This document shows, one piece after another, positions 1 through 8,362 of a DNA stretch of 64,000 nt (positions are counted from its first letter, which is position 1; each line of letters starts with the position of its first letter). The translations under genes and the position numbers were made by a program. The DNA is from Spongorhabdus nitratireducens (lineage in GTDB: Bacteria; Pseudomonadota; Gammaproteobacteria; Pseudomonadales; Endozoicomonadaceae), in assembly GCA_947387575.1 (NCBI GenBank), contig CANDOC010000007.1:62001-126000 (forward strand), given 5' to 3'. The notes beneath the pieces are model-generated. The model made no database searches. It was not told the origin of the DNA and saw only the letters and a program-made list of their open reading frames with translations.

Positions 1-2
1 AC

Positions 3-275
3 TGTGTTGCCAGAGATCTGGAGCAGTGGGGGGCAGCCTCTTTTTCAGCTCAGGACATCATGCAGGATACCTTTGCCAAAATAGATGCATCAGATCTTGT
101 GGTGATTGATGTCACAGAAAAAGGTATCGGCCTGGGCATCGAGGCCGGATATGCCAAGGCGAAAGGCAAGGCTTTAATTATCGTGGCAAGAGATGGTGTC
201 GAAGTAAGCACCACCATCAAAGGCATCGCTGATCAGATTATTTTTTATAACAACATCAGTGAAATTGAATTCTAA
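3..275 (+). CDS. Nucleoside 2-deoxyribosyltransferase-like protein, 5'-truncated
   Basis: The reading frame is open from the first complete codon of the window, so the gene starts outside it; about 90 C-terminal residues are visible. The segment SDLVVIDVTEKGIGLGIEAG followed by YAKAKGKALIIVA resembles the core of the nucleoside 2-deoxyribosyltransferase/YtoQ-like fold, where an acidic residue and a G-x-E-x-GYA turn line the nucleoside site. Known members cleave or exchange the base of nucleosides or nucleotides. The catalytic N-terminal part is not visible, so substrate cannot be judged. The gene ends 49 bases before hemW. In many proteobacteria hemW follows rdgB, a nucleotide-pool enzyme; here the neighbour is a different nucleotide-related family. 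Confidence 0.6.
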   Translation, partial: CVARDLEQWGAASFSAQDIMQDTFAKIDASDLVVIDVTEKGIGLGIEAGYAKAKGKALIIVARDGVEVSTTIKGIADQIIFYNNISEIEF

Positions 276-324
276 TATCTGATATATCAATTTTTCAGAC
301 TGCTATCTCCGGAGCACCCTGCCC

Positions 325-1464
325 TTGCTGAAACGTCCTCCCCTGAGCCTCTATATCCATATTCCCTGGTGTGTCCGCAAGTGCCCGTACTGCGACTTTA
401 ACTCGCACGCTCAAAAAGATGGCTTGCCGGAACAGGCTTATACCGAAGCTCTGCTGGCTGATCTGGATAACAGCCTGCCCAAAGATGAAAACCGGCCGCT
501 GGAAAGTATCTTTATCGGTGGCGGCACCCCGAGTCTGTTCAGCGGCAATACCTTCAACCACCTGTTGAAAGGTGTTCAGCAACGCCTGCAGTTTGCTCCT
601 GACATTGAAATCACTATGGAAGCCAACCCGGGAACGGTTGAACATGACCGGTTTGCCGCTTATCGCGAAGCCGGCATCAACCGCCTCTCCATTGGGGTAC
701 AGAGCTTTAATAACGACCATCTGACAAAGCTGGGCCGGATTCATGGCCGTGATGAAGCTTGCAATGCCGTTGCTCTGGCACGCGAAGCCGGGTTCAATAA
801 TATTAACCTCGACCTGATGCATGGCTTGCCCAACCAGACCATAGATGGCGCCATGAGTGATCTGCTGCAAGCTATCGATCTCAGCGTTGAGCATATTTCC
901 TGGTACCAACTGACACTGGAACCCAATACCGTATTCCATGCCCGGCCACCGGTGTTACCGGAAGATGAAACCCTCTGGGGCATACAGGAGCAGGGACAGG
1001 CACTGCTGGCCAGCGCCGGTTTCGAGCAGTATGAAATCTCCGCCTACGGCCGGGGCAGACAGTCCCGCCACAATCGTAATTACTGGCAGTTCGGTGACTA
1101 TATCGGTATTGGTGCCGGTGCTCACGGCAAACTGACGGATATTGAATCCGGCCTGATTCAGCGCCACTGGAAAACCCGTCAACCGGAAAAGTATCTGGCC
1201 CGCACCGATTCCTTTATCAGCGGTGAACGTACACTGGCAAACGATGAACTGCCGCTGGAATTTATGATGAATGCCTTACGCCTGAACCAGGGGGTACCTA
1301 CGGCTTATTTTACCGAGCGAACCGGAATTGAACTGACGGCAATAGAAACTGAATTGAAGGAAGCTGTTAGCCGCGACCTGCTGGATGCCGACTACCTGAA
1401 CAGACTACGTCCGACAGCCAAGGGCCGGCTGTTTCTCAATGACTTACTTTCGCTGTTTGTCTGA
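325..1464 (+). CDS. hemW: HemW, radical SAM haem chaperone
   Basis: A 379-residue radical SAM protein, the usual length of HemW (formerly called oxygen-independent coproporphyrinogen oxidase-like YggW). The CX3CX2C cluster motif is C16-VRK-C20-PY-C23, preceded by IHIPWC and followed by DFNSH, as in HemW. The GGGTPSLF motif for SAM binding and the later SRHNRNYW stretch are also present. HemW binds haem and a 4Fe-4S cluster and is thought to insert haem into membrane respiratory enzymes. No ATG lies in front of the conserved N-terminus before an in-frame stop near 280, so the start must be a rare codon; TTG at 325 (or CTG at 319) fits, with GGAG at 311-314. The short unknown gene at 1497 follows by 32 bases and may be co-transcribed. 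Confidence 0.93.
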   Translation: MLKRPPLSLYIHIPWCVRKCPYCDFNSHAQKDGLPEQAYTEALLADLDNSLPKDENRPLESIFIGGGTPSLFSGNTFNHLLKGVQQRLQFAPDIEITMEANPGTVEHDRFAAYREAGINRLSIGVQSFNNDHLTKLGRIHGRDEACNAVALAREAGFNNINLDLMHGLPNQTIDGAMSDLLQAIDLSVEHISWYQLTLEPNTVFHARPPVLPEDETLWGIQEQGQALLASAGFEQYEISAYGRGRQSRHNRNYWQFGDYIGIGAGAHGKLTDIESGLIQRHWKTRQPEKYLARTDSFISGERTLANDELPLEFMMNALRLNQGVPTAYFTERTGIELTAIETELKEAVSRDLLDADYLNRLRPTAKGRLFLNDLLSLFV

Positions 1465-1496
1465 GATTATTTTAATTTAGCCAAAGAGAATCGAGT

Positions 1497-1823
1497 TTGA
1501 TTACTCCCGAATTTATGCGAGCCATCGCCACCATCATTGGCGGTGAGTACGACGAATGCCCACATTCCATTCAGGCAAAGAAGCGATTTGGCCGGAGTGT
1601 TCTGAAGATCGAGTACACCACCAAGGATATCGATCACGGGTTTCCCGTCGAAGCCGGATCAGTATTTCTTTACGGGGGAGCTGTCCCAAACAATGGAACA
1701 ATCTGGAAAGATCTCGGTTTTAAACAGGGTAAAACCACAGGGAATCACATGTGGGTTTACACAGGTCATCTGTCACCTGCGGCCATCATTCCACTGGTAG
1801 CTTCCAAAATTAATGCGATGTAA
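1497..1823 (+). CDS. Conserved-looking small protein of unknown function (108 aa)
   Basis: A 108-residue soluble protein starting with TTG at 1497, preceded by AAGAGAATCGAG, an acceptable ribosome site. No signal peptide, membrane segment or recognised motif is visible. Composition is balanced (glycine- and aromatic-rich, e.g. GSVFLYGGAVPNNGTIWKDL) and looks like a real folded protein. It lies 32 bases after hemW in the same direction, so it is probably co-transcribed. I do not recognise a family and assign no function. The start is uncertain because both visible options are rare codons or internal ATGs. Confidence 0.6.
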   Translation: MITPEFMRAIATIIGGEYDECPHSIQAKKRFGRSVLKIEYTTKDIDHGFPVEAGSVFLYGGAVPNNGTIWKDLGFKQGKTTGNHMWVYTGHLSPAAIIPLVASKINAM

Positions 1824-1844
1824 GTCTTAAGGAAATCGAGCAAT

Positions 1845-1896
1845 AAAAAAGGGACATCCACACAAAACCGAACTAAACCACGGATGTCCCTCTCGG
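1845..1896 (-). terminator. Rho-independent terminator of deoC
   Basis: GGGACATCC (1851-1859) pairs with GGATGTCCC (1882-1890). Read on the minus strand the stem is followed by TTTTTT (complement of 1845-1850), so it ends leftward transcripts coming from deoC. It may also stop the rightward transcript from the 1497 gene, although that side has no good U-tract. Confidence 0.8.
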
Positions 1897-1939
1897 AAAC
1901 TATTTCAGAAAACTAAAAACTCCTCAGAACAACCAGGTG

Positions 1940-2686
1940 TTATGCCATATCCAGCTCGGTCAGCAGATTACCCAGCAGGCTGGATGCACCAAACCGGAAG
2001 TGATCAGCACAGATCCATTCTGTTCCCATGATATTTGCAGTCAGGTTCAGATAATCATTGGCTTGAGCCGCATCACGTACACCTCCGGAAGCCTTGAATG
2101 CGACGTTAGAATCATTTTCCTTAATGACCGTCAGCATCACTTCTGCGGCTGCCAGCGTGGCATTTTCAGCAGTCTTACCGGTAGATGTTTTGATAAAGTC
2201 AGCGCCGGCATCAATTGAAATCTCGGTAGCCAGACGAATCAGCTCAGCTGTTTGCAGTTCGCCTGATTCAATAATTACCTTCAGTTTCACTGCATCTCCG
2301 CAGGCTTCCTTGCAGGCTTTGACCAGTTCAAACCCGATGGTTTTATCGCCAGCCATCAGTGCCTTGTAAGGGAACACAACATCAACCTCATCGGCACCAT
2401 AAGCAATGGCGGCCTGAGTTTCTGCTACTGCAATATCAATATCCGGATTGCCATGGGGAAAGTTGGTAACAGTGGCAATTTTGACCGACTCTGCACCAAT
2501 AGCTTTCAGGGTTTTACGGGCAATGGGAATAAAGCGTGGATAAACGCAGATGGCAGCAGTGTTGCCCGCTGCACTTTTGGCATCGTTACACAGCTGGATA
2601 ATAGTGGCTTCGGTATCCGAGTCATTCAGCGTGGTCAGATCCATCATATTGATGGCTTGCTGCGCTGCGGCTTTGTAATTACTCAT
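1940..2686 (-). CDS. deoC: Deoxyribose-phosphate aldolase
   Basis: Cleaves 2-deoxyribose-5-phosphate to acetaldehyde and glyceraldehyde-3-phosphate in deoxynucleoside catabolism. The start chosen is the ATG at 2686, giving 248 residues, because it has GGGAGA eight bases upstream; an in-frame extension to 2767 lacks family similarity. The TIM-barrel active-site residues are all present: D102 in DEVDVVFPY, the Schiff-base lysine K166 in FIKTSTGK, and K198 in FKASGGVR. Numbering matches the E. coli enzyme (D102, K167, K201). The usual deo partners are absent; the gene stands alone, divergent from a MocR-type regulator, with a terminator behind it. A short inverted repeat CTCCGG/CCGGAG (2716-2739) lies in its leader. 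Confidence 0.95.
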   Translation of the reverse strand: MSNYKAAAQQAINMMDLTTLNDSDTEATIIQLCNDAKSAAGNTAAICVYPRFIPIARKTLKAIGAESVKIATVTNFPHGNPDIDIAVAETQAAIAYGADEVDVVFPYKALMAGDKTIGFELVKACKEACGDAVKLKVIIESGELQTAELIRLATEISIDAGADFIKTSTGKTAENATLAAAEVMLTVIKENDSNVAFKASGGVRDAAQANDYLNLTANIMGTEWICADHFRFGASSLLGNLLTELDMA

Positions 2687-2778
2687 GACTTTGTCTCCCG
2701 ATCGAATGGCGGGTACTCCGGAATATGCTGCCTCCGGAGCCCTGAAACTTGCTGCGCATTTGATCACGGGATAGGCTG

Positions 2779-2820
2779 CCTATAACAGATACACAATGCA
2801 GTTTTTGACCTATAACAGAT
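2779..2820. promoter_or_regulatory. Direct-repeat pair CCTATAACAGAT between deoC and the MocR gene
   Basis: The 12-base word CCTATAACAGAT occurs at 2779-2790 and again at 2809-2820, 30 bases apart (close to three helical turns). The second copy overlaps the ATG of the MocR-type regulator. MocR proteins such as GabR and PdxR are known to bind spaced direct repeats, so this is a good candidate site for autoregulation and possibly control of deoC. TATAAC inside each copy also resembles a -10 box; TTGATC at 2760-2765 sits 15 bases ahead of the first. Confidence 0.6.
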
Positions 2821-4228
2821 GTCTAAATATGAGCAGCTTGCCACTGAGCTGAAGGCCCAAATTCATCAGGGAGTCTGGCAGGCTGGTGACAAGCTTCCCT
2901 CCCTTCGGCAGACAGCTATCGACTCCGGCCTGAGTTTGATGACCGTACTGAATGCCTACCAGTTACTGGAAAGCCAGGGCGTGATAACCGCCCGGGAAAA
3001 GTCCGGCTATTTTGTTGCCCCCCAACACGAAACCCTGAGTTACCCACAGCATCACGACAGGATGTATCTGTCGGACAAACTGGATATCAATGAATTTGTC
3101 TTCTCGGTGCTGCAGTCTTCGAAACAGGCTGGCGTGGTTCCTTTTGGTTCTGCATTTCCCGATCCGGCAATGTTTCCACAGCAGGCGTTGAGTCGTTCGC
3201 TGGTGAAAGCAACCCAGAAGATGTCTGCCACTTTTGCTGCGGATAATCTGCCACCGGGAAACCTGGGATTGCGTAAAGCAATCTCCCAGCGTTATGCCAA
3301 ATACGGCATGTCAGTGGCGCCGGATGAAATTTTGATTACTTCGGGAGCAATGGAGGCACTGAACCTCAGTCTGGAAATGCTGACCGAACAGGGTGACTGG
3401 GTCGTTGTAGAGTCACCGGCATTCTATGGTGCACTGCAAGCGATAGAGCGACTTAAACTGCGGGCAATTGCCGTTGCCACTGATCCTCAGCAGGGTATCG
3501 ATCTGGAAGCATTGGCCGATGTGCTTGAACAGTATCCGGTCAAAGCCTGCTGGTTAATGAGCCAGCATCAGAACCCGCTGGGCTGCACACTGTCGGATAC
3601 CAACAAGCAAAAACTCTATCAGCTACTGCAACAACATGATGTCAGTCTGATTGAAGACGATGTGTACCAGGAGCTTTACAGTAACGGCACGGGCAACCGT
3701 CCGGTCAAGGCTTATGACTCTGACGGCAGGGTTCTGCATTGTGGATCGTTCTCCAAATCACTTATTGCAGGTTACAGGGTTGGCTGGGTTGCGGCGGGCA
3801 TCCATGCTTCAAAAATGCAGCGACTCCAGCTGATGTCGACGCTGTCCACCAGTGCACCCATGCAGCTGGCTATCGCAGAGTTCATTCAGTCGATGCAGTA
3901 CGAGCGCCATTTGAAGCGATTGCGAAAACAGCTTCATGACAGAAAAACTGCAATCTACACGTTATTAAGGCAGGCCCTGCCAGACACTGTAAAAGTAAAC
4001 TTCACTCCCGGCGGGTATTTTTTATGGCTTGAACTGCCGGAGCATGTGGATGCCACTAACCTGTACTATCAGGCAATAGAACAGGGTATCAGCATTGCTC
4101 CGGGCAGCTTGTTCAGTACCGAGAAGCAGTATCACCATTACATGAGGATGAATGCTTCTTTTGAGTGTACGGATAAAATCAGAATTGCCGTCAGAGATTT
4201 ATCAAAGCTCATCAGGCAAATGATTTAG
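2819..4228 (+). CDS. MocR-type PLP-dependent transcriptional regulator (YdcR-like)
   Basis: A 469-residue fusion of a GntR winged-helix DNA-binding domain (about 1-70; KLPSLRQTAIDSGLSLMTV) and a class I aminotransferase-like domain (about 100-469). The PLP lysine is K313 in SFSKSL, with EDDVY near 280 as in fold-type I aminotransferases. Length and both domains match E. coli YdcR. MocR proteins usually act as regulators sensing PLP, an amine or an amino acid rather than as free enzymes. The N-terminus MSKYEQLATELKAQI fits the family exactly, which fixes the ATG at 2819, yet no Shine-Dalgarno sequence precedes it. It is divergent from deoC and starts inside a direct repeat that is probably its own operator. 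The ligand is unknown. Confidence 0.88.
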   Translation: MSKYEQLATELKAQIHQGVWQAGDKLPSLRQTAIDSGLSLMTVLNAYQLLESQGVITAREKSGYFVAPQHETLSYPQHHDRMYLSDKLDINEFVFSVLQSSKQAGVVPFGSAFPDPAMFPQQALSRSLVKATQKMSATFAADNLPPGNLGLRKAISQRYAKYGMSVAPDEILITSGAMEALNLSLEMLTEQGDWVVVESPAFYGALQAIERLKLRAIAVATDPQQGIDLEALADVLEQYPVKACWLMSQHQNPLGCTLSDTNKQKLYQLLQQHDVSLIEDDVYQELYSNGTGNRPVKAYDSDGRVLHCGSFSKSLIAGYRVGWVAAGIHASKMQRLQLMSTLSTSAPMQLAIAEFIQSMQYERHLKRLRKQLHDRKTAIYTLLRQALPDTVKVNFTPGGYFLWLELPEHVDATNLYYQAIEQGISIAPGSLFSTEKQYHHYMRMNASFECTDKIRIAVRDLSKLIRQMI

Positions 4229-4232
4229 TCGC

Positions 4233-5006
4233 TTACACCGTCAGATAACCACCATCCACATTAATACAGCTACCAGTCGTATAACTGGAGGCATCAGAGG
4301 CAAGGTAAAGCACTGTACCCGCCATCTCGTTCGGATCAGCTACACGACGCATGGGGATATGCTGCAATGCATGGTTAAGAATGGATTCGTTTTTGGTCAG
4401 GGCAGAAGCAAATTTTGTTTCCGTCAGACCCGGTAATAGTGCATTCACGCGGATTCCCAAACCTGCACACTCTTTGGCAAAGGCTTTGGTCATGGAAATA
4501 ACCGCAGCCTTGGTCACCGAATAAATGCCCTGAAAGTCTCCCGGTACCACACCATTCACTGAAGCCACATTAATAATGCTGCCGCCATTGCCTTTATCTC
4601 GCATAGCCCTGCCGACAGCGGCAGACATCATAAAGTAGCCCTGAATATTTACATCCACTGTCTTTTTAAAGGCACTGAGGTCGGTATCAAGGATATGGCC
4701 AAAGTAAGGATTGGCAGCGGCGTTGTTGATCAGAATATCAATCCGGCCATGCTTGGCGACCACAGTATCTACAGTATTCTGTATCGCCTCGGGGTTTCCG
4801 ATATGACAGGACATCGCCTTGGCAGAACCTCCGCTATCACGAATGGCGCTGCAAACTGCTTCACAGCTTTCAACCTTGCGACTAGTGGCAATAACATGGG
4901 CACCCTGCTGCGCCAGAAGTCTGGCAATGGCTTCACCGATTCCACGGCTGGCTCCGCTGACGAGAGCAATTTTCCCATCCAGATCGAACAGTTCAGTTTT
5001 GGACAT
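4233..5006 (-). CDS. SDR-family NAD(P)-dependent oxidoreductase
   Basis: A 257-residue classical short-chain dehydrogenase. The cofactor motif GASRGIG is at about 18-24, the NNAA motif follows the fourth beta strand, and the catalytic tetrad region shows N-V-A-S-V and YSVTK. The C-terminus NVDGGYLTV is typical of 3-oxoacyl-ACP reductase-like SDRs. It is the last gene of a four-gene leftward operon (acyl-CoA dehydrogenase, SDR, kinase-like protein, SDR), 23 bases after the kinase-like gene. The context suggests oxidation or reduction of a hydroxy-acyl or alcohol intermediate, but the substrate cannot be read from the sequence. It converges on the MocR gene with only four bases between the stop codons. 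Confidence 0.88.
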   Translation of the reverse strand: MSKTELFDLDGKIALVSGASRGIGEAIARLLAQQGAHVIATSRKVESCEAVCSAIRDSGGSAKAMSCHIGNPEAIQNTVDTVVAKHGRIDILINNAAANPYFGHILDTDLSAFKKTVDVNIQGYFMMSAAVGRAMRDKGNGGSIINVASVNGVVPGDFQGIYSVTKAAVISMTKAFAKECAGLGIRVNALLPGLTETKFASALTKNESILNHALQHIPMRRVADPNEMAGTVLYLASDASSYTTGSCINVDGGYLTV

Positions 5007-5029
5007 CTTCGGTTTCCTGCTTTTTCTTA

Positions 5030-6139
5030 TTATAAAACCGGCTCGGATACGGACTCAGATTGTTGGTTATGCTGTTTCTGTAACGCGGCTTGAACAATGG
5101 TTTGGCAGCGTTGTTCAAGCTGAATCACCATCTGATTAAACACTGCAAACCGCTTGTCCTGTGTCTGTCCGTGGTAATAGCGATAGTAGATTTGCTGCAC
5201 AATTCCGGCCAGACGGAACAGGCCATAGACCAGATAGAAGTCAAAGCTCTGAATCTTCAGACCTGCATGCTGACAATACCATTCAACGATCTGGTCACGG
5301 GTCATCATGCCGGGAAGATGGGATGGCTGAATTCGCAAAGCCTGTGAAACCGGATCGTCATCCGCCTGAATCCAGTAAGCCAGCGAACTGCCTAAATCCA
5401 TCAAGGGATCACCCAGAGTACACATTTCCCAGTCGAGCACTCCGATAATCTGCACCGGGTCGTCCGGATTCAGAATGACGTTATCAAGCCGGAAATCATT
5501 GTGAATCAAACAGGTTTTGACGTCTGCCGGCTGATGTTTATCCAGCCAGACCATCACATCTTCAAAGTCGGGCACATCCGGTGTTCTGGCCTTGCGGTAT
5601 CGATGACTCCAGCCTTCAACCTGACGTTTAACATAGCCTTCCCCCTTGCCAAGTTGCTCCAGCCCCAGAGCTTTATAATCGAGGCTATGTAGCTCCAGCA
5701 GTTTTTGCAGCACATTGCTGCACATCTGGCGGGTCTGTTCTTCTGTAAACTCAAGCCCCTTTGGCATCTCCTTGCGCGGAATAATGCCGGTGACCTTCTC
5801 CATCACATAAAAATCGCAGCCCATAATGCTGTCGTCCTGACAGAACACCAGCACTTCAGGTACCGGATAATGGCCGTGCAGTGCGGACATGACCCGACAT
5901 TCACGCCCCATATCATGGGCAGATTTCGCTTTGGTACCAAAGGGCGGACGACGTAACACCAGTTCCCGGTCATCATATTTCAGCTGGTAAGTCAGGTTGG
6001 ATGCACCACCGGGAAACTGGGTCAGTTCAAGGGTGCCGGTCAGACCGGGAATATGTTGTTTCAGATAACTATCCAGAACCGCCACATCCAGTTCTTCCCC
6101 TGCCCGGACCGGGCGAGGCTGATCTATGACCTCAGCCAT
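5030..6139 (-). CDS. APH-family phosphotransferase (ACAD10/11 kinase-domain type)
   Basis: A 369-residue aminoglycoside-phosphotransferase-fold protein. The catalytic loop LIHNDFRLDNVIL and metal-binding IGVLDWEMCTLGDPLMDLG are complete. This subfamily is the kinase partner or kinase domain found with ACAD10/ACAD11-type acyl-CoA dehydrogenases, where it is proposed to phosphorylate 4-hydroxyacyl-CoA on the way to 3-hydroxyacyl-CoA. The acyl-CoA dehydrogenase three genes away in this operon fits that pairing. The ATG at 6139 overlaps the TGA of the upstream SDR (TGATG), which supports this start over an in-frame TTG one codon earlier. The 4-hydroxyacid role is inferred from family and context. 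Confidence 0.85.
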   Translation of the reverse strand: MAEVIDQPRPVRAGEELDVAVLDSYLKQHIPGLTGTLELTQFPGGASNLTYQLKYDDRELVLRRPPFGTKAKSAHDMGRECRVMSALHGHYPVPEVLVFCQDDSIMGCDFYVMEKVTGIIPRKEMPKGLEFTEEQTRQMCSNVLQKLLELHSLDYKALGLEQLGKGEGYVKRQVEGWSHRYRKARTPDVPDFEDVMVWLDKHQPADVKTCLIHNDFRLDNVILNPDDPVQIIGVLDWEMCTLGDPLMDLGSSLAYWIQADDDPVSQALRIQPSHLPGMMTRDQIVEWYCQHAGLKIQSFDFYLVYGLFRLAGIVQQIYYRYYHGQTQDKRFAVFNQMVIQLEQRCQTIVQAALQKQHNQQSESVSEPVL

Positions 6140-6954
6140 CAAGCATTCTCCACTGTTTTTCTTGTTAGTATTCGGGAGTACTGTTTGCGTAATTGCTTTA
6201 CAAACAGGTCAGGCAAATAGCGTTTTATACGCCAGGCCGTGCGCGCCTTTTTGTGGGGCAGAATCCAGAAGGTTCGAGTATCAACCGCCCTGAATATCTC
6301 ATCTGCAATGTCTTCTGCAGTGATATCCGAACTTGCCAGCAACTTGCCGATGCTCTGCTTCATTGCTTCGCTCTCAGTGCGGCTACTTTCCAGCAGGTTG
6401 GTCTGGAAAAATGAAGGGCAGACTACAGAGGTCGCAATACCATCGCCTTCCAGTTCCACCCGCAGGGTTTCTGACAAACTGACCACAGCAGCTTTGGTTG
6501 CGTTATAGCTGGCCATCAGCGGAGCAGACATCAGGCCAGCCATCGATGCCACATTGATAATATGGCCACTACCTTGCGAGACCATCATGGGAGTAAAAGT
6601 CCGACACCCCCGCACCACACCCAGCAGGTTAATATCAATCACCCACTGCCAGTCATCCATGGTTCCCGATTCAATCCGGCCGCCGGTTGCAACACCTGCA
6701 TTGTTTACCAATACATCCAGCTGACCCCAGCGTTGCTCAATAGCTTCGCGCACCGCTGCAAAGTCAGTGTCACTGCAGACATCACAGGTCATATAAAAGG
6801 CATCAACACCTTTGGCCTGTAACATCGCCTCAGTTTCTATTCCACGCTTGGCATTGATATCCACAATGCAGACATCGTAACCGGCGTCAGCAAAACGTGC
6901 GGCAATGGACCGCCCCAGACCACTGGCTCCGCCAGTCACCAGAATTGATGGCAT
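6139..6954 (-). CDS. SDR-family oxidoreductase with C-terminal extension
   Basis: A 271-residue short-chain dehydrogenase. It starts almost at the cofactor motif (MPSILVTGGASGLG), contains NNAGVATGG, the catalytic serine strand NVASM and YNATK. After the core, about 60 residues rich in arginine and lysine (RTAWRIKRYLPDLF onward) form a basic, partly hydrophobic tail like that of membrane-associated SDRs acting on lipids. The stop overlaps the start of the kinase-like gene, so the two are translationally coupled. It is the second gene of the operon led by the acyl-CoA dehydrogenase, 60 bases downstream of it. Substrate unknown; a fatty alcohol, ketone or hydroxy-acyl compound is plausible from context. 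Confidence 0.87.
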   Translation of the reverse strand: MPSILVTGGASGLGRSIAARFADAGYDVCIVDINAKRGIETEAMLQAKGVDAFYMTCDVCSDTDFAAVREAIEQRWGQLDVLVNNAGVATGGRIESGTMDDWQWVIDINLLGVVRGCRTFTPMMVSQGSGHIINVASMAGLMSAPLMASYNATKAAVVSLSETLRVELEGDGIATSVVCPSFFQTNLLESSRTESEAMKQSIGKLLASSDITAEDIADEIFRAVDTRTFWILPHKKARTAWRIKRYLPDLFVKQLRKQYSRILTRKTVENA

Positions 6955-7014
6955 CGTGATTTCCCCCTGATCAGCCTGCCGGATTTTTTATATTCTTCTT
7001 ATCCACAACACCGG

Positions 7015-8229
7015 CTATCGGTATTTTTTCAGCTCCAGCCTGGCGATCAGACTGCGATGGACTTCGTCCGGGCCATCTGCCAGCCGCAATGTTCTGATCG
7101 CACCGTATAAATAGGCCAGTTCAGTGTCATTGCTGACGCCCATGCCACCATGTATCTGAATCGCTTCATCCAGAATTCTCAAAGCCACATTGGGCGCGAC
7201 AACTTTAATCTGCGAGATTTCGCTCATGGCAGCCTTGTTGCCGACAGTATCCATCATCCATGCCGCTTTCAGTGTCAGCAACCGGGCCATTTCAATATCG
7301 GTTCTGGCATTGGCAATCTTGTCCGGGTTACCGCCCAGTCGCGCCAGTGAGTCGCGAAAAGCGCTACGCTCAAGCCCCCGCCTGCACATCAACTCCAGTG
7401 CTTTTTCAGCCACACCAATAGTTCGCATGCAGTGGTGAATTCGTCCCGGTCCCAGGCGGCCCTGGGCAATCTCAAAACCTCTGCCAGGGCCGGCGATAAT
7501 ATTGCTCACAGGTAAACGTACATTGTTGAACGTCACTTCACCATGACCTTCCGGTTCATGATATTCATTGAATACCGGCAGCATCCGCTCGATTTTTACC
7601 CCCGGAGTATCCAGTGGTACCAGCACCATGGAATGACGACGATGACGGTCTTCACCCAGAGGATCGGAAACGCCCATAAAGATACCGATGCGGGCATTGG
7701 GATGACCGACATTGGAACTCCACCACTTGCAGCCATTCAGCACCACCTCGTCGCCTTCGACAATACAGGTTGCCGCCATATTGGTAGCATCGCTGGACGC
7801 TACACCCGGCTCAGTCATAAAGAAAACCGAACGAATATCACCTGCCAGCAACGGCTTGAGCCACTGCTCCTTTTGTTCTTCGCTGCCGTATTTCCACAGC
7901 AATTCCATATTGCCGGTATCAGGTGCGTTACAGTTGAACACTTCCGGTGCATGGCGCTCACGCCCCATCAGTTCGGCCAGCGGTGCATATTGGAGATTGG
8001 TCAGGCCGGCACCATATTCATTGTCCGGCAAAAACATATTCCACAGGCCTTCGGCTTTTGCTTCAGCCTTGAGCTGCTCCATGATTTCGGGCTGAACCCA
8101 GTTTCGGAAGTCAGGTCCCTTGACCAGTTGTTCCTCAAACTTTTCACTGGCGGGAATAATTCGGTTATCAATAAAATCACCGACACGCTTCATCCACTCC
8201 CGGGTTTTGGCAGAGTATCCGAAATCCAT
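7015..8229 (-). CDS. Acyl-CoA dehydrogenase (ACAD11-like)
   Basis: A 404-residue FAD-dependent acyl-CoA dehydrogenase that introduces the alpha-beta double bond into acyl-CoA thioesters. The N-terminal helical domain (about 1-130), the beta domain with [14 protein letters not shown], and the C-terminal helical domain ending [16 protein letters not shown] are all present. The length and the [18 protein letters not shown] segment fit the ACAD10/11-like branch. It leads the leftward four-gene operon, and the kinase-like gene in the same operon strengthens the ACAD11-type assignment. The start codon ATG at 8229 has GGAG about ten bases upstream. The LysR gene is transcribed away from it 133 bases upstream and is a natural candidate regulator. 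Confidence 0.9.
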   Translation of the reverse strand: MDFGYSAKTREWMKRVGDFIDNRIIPASEKFEEQLVKGPDFRNWVQPEIMEQLKAEAKAEGLWNMFLPDNEYGAGLTNLQYAPLAELMGRERHAPEVFNCNAPDTGNMELLWKYGSEEQKEQWLKPLLAGDIRSVFFMTEPGVASSDATNMAATCIVEGDEVVLNGCKWWSSNVGHPNARIGIFMGVSDPLGEDRHRRHSMVLVPLDTPGVKIERMLPVFNEYHEPEGHGEVTFNNVRLPVSNIIAGPGRGFEIAQGRLGPGRIHHCMRTIGVAEKALELMCRRGLERSAFRDSLARLGGNPDKIANARTDIEMARLLTLKAAWMMDTVGNKAAMSEISQIKVVAPNVALRILDEAIQIHGGMGVSNDTELAYLYGAIRTLRLADGPDEVHRSLIARLELKKYR

Positions 8230-8362
8230 TGTTGTTCTCCTGCAGTGTCGGCAGCCAGAGAATGGCTGTGTCGTTTTAAGTTCTTGTTATTTCGCTACCC
8301 GATGGTAGAAAATCGCCTCACATATCACCAATGAATAGTTCTGATAAAACACTATAAATTTC

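Noticed and set aside
7543-8334. Long open frame (263 codons) on the plus strand across the acyl-CoA dehydrogenase gene
   Set aside because: A shadow frame rich in His, Gln and Pro; the minus-strand gene explains the sequence.
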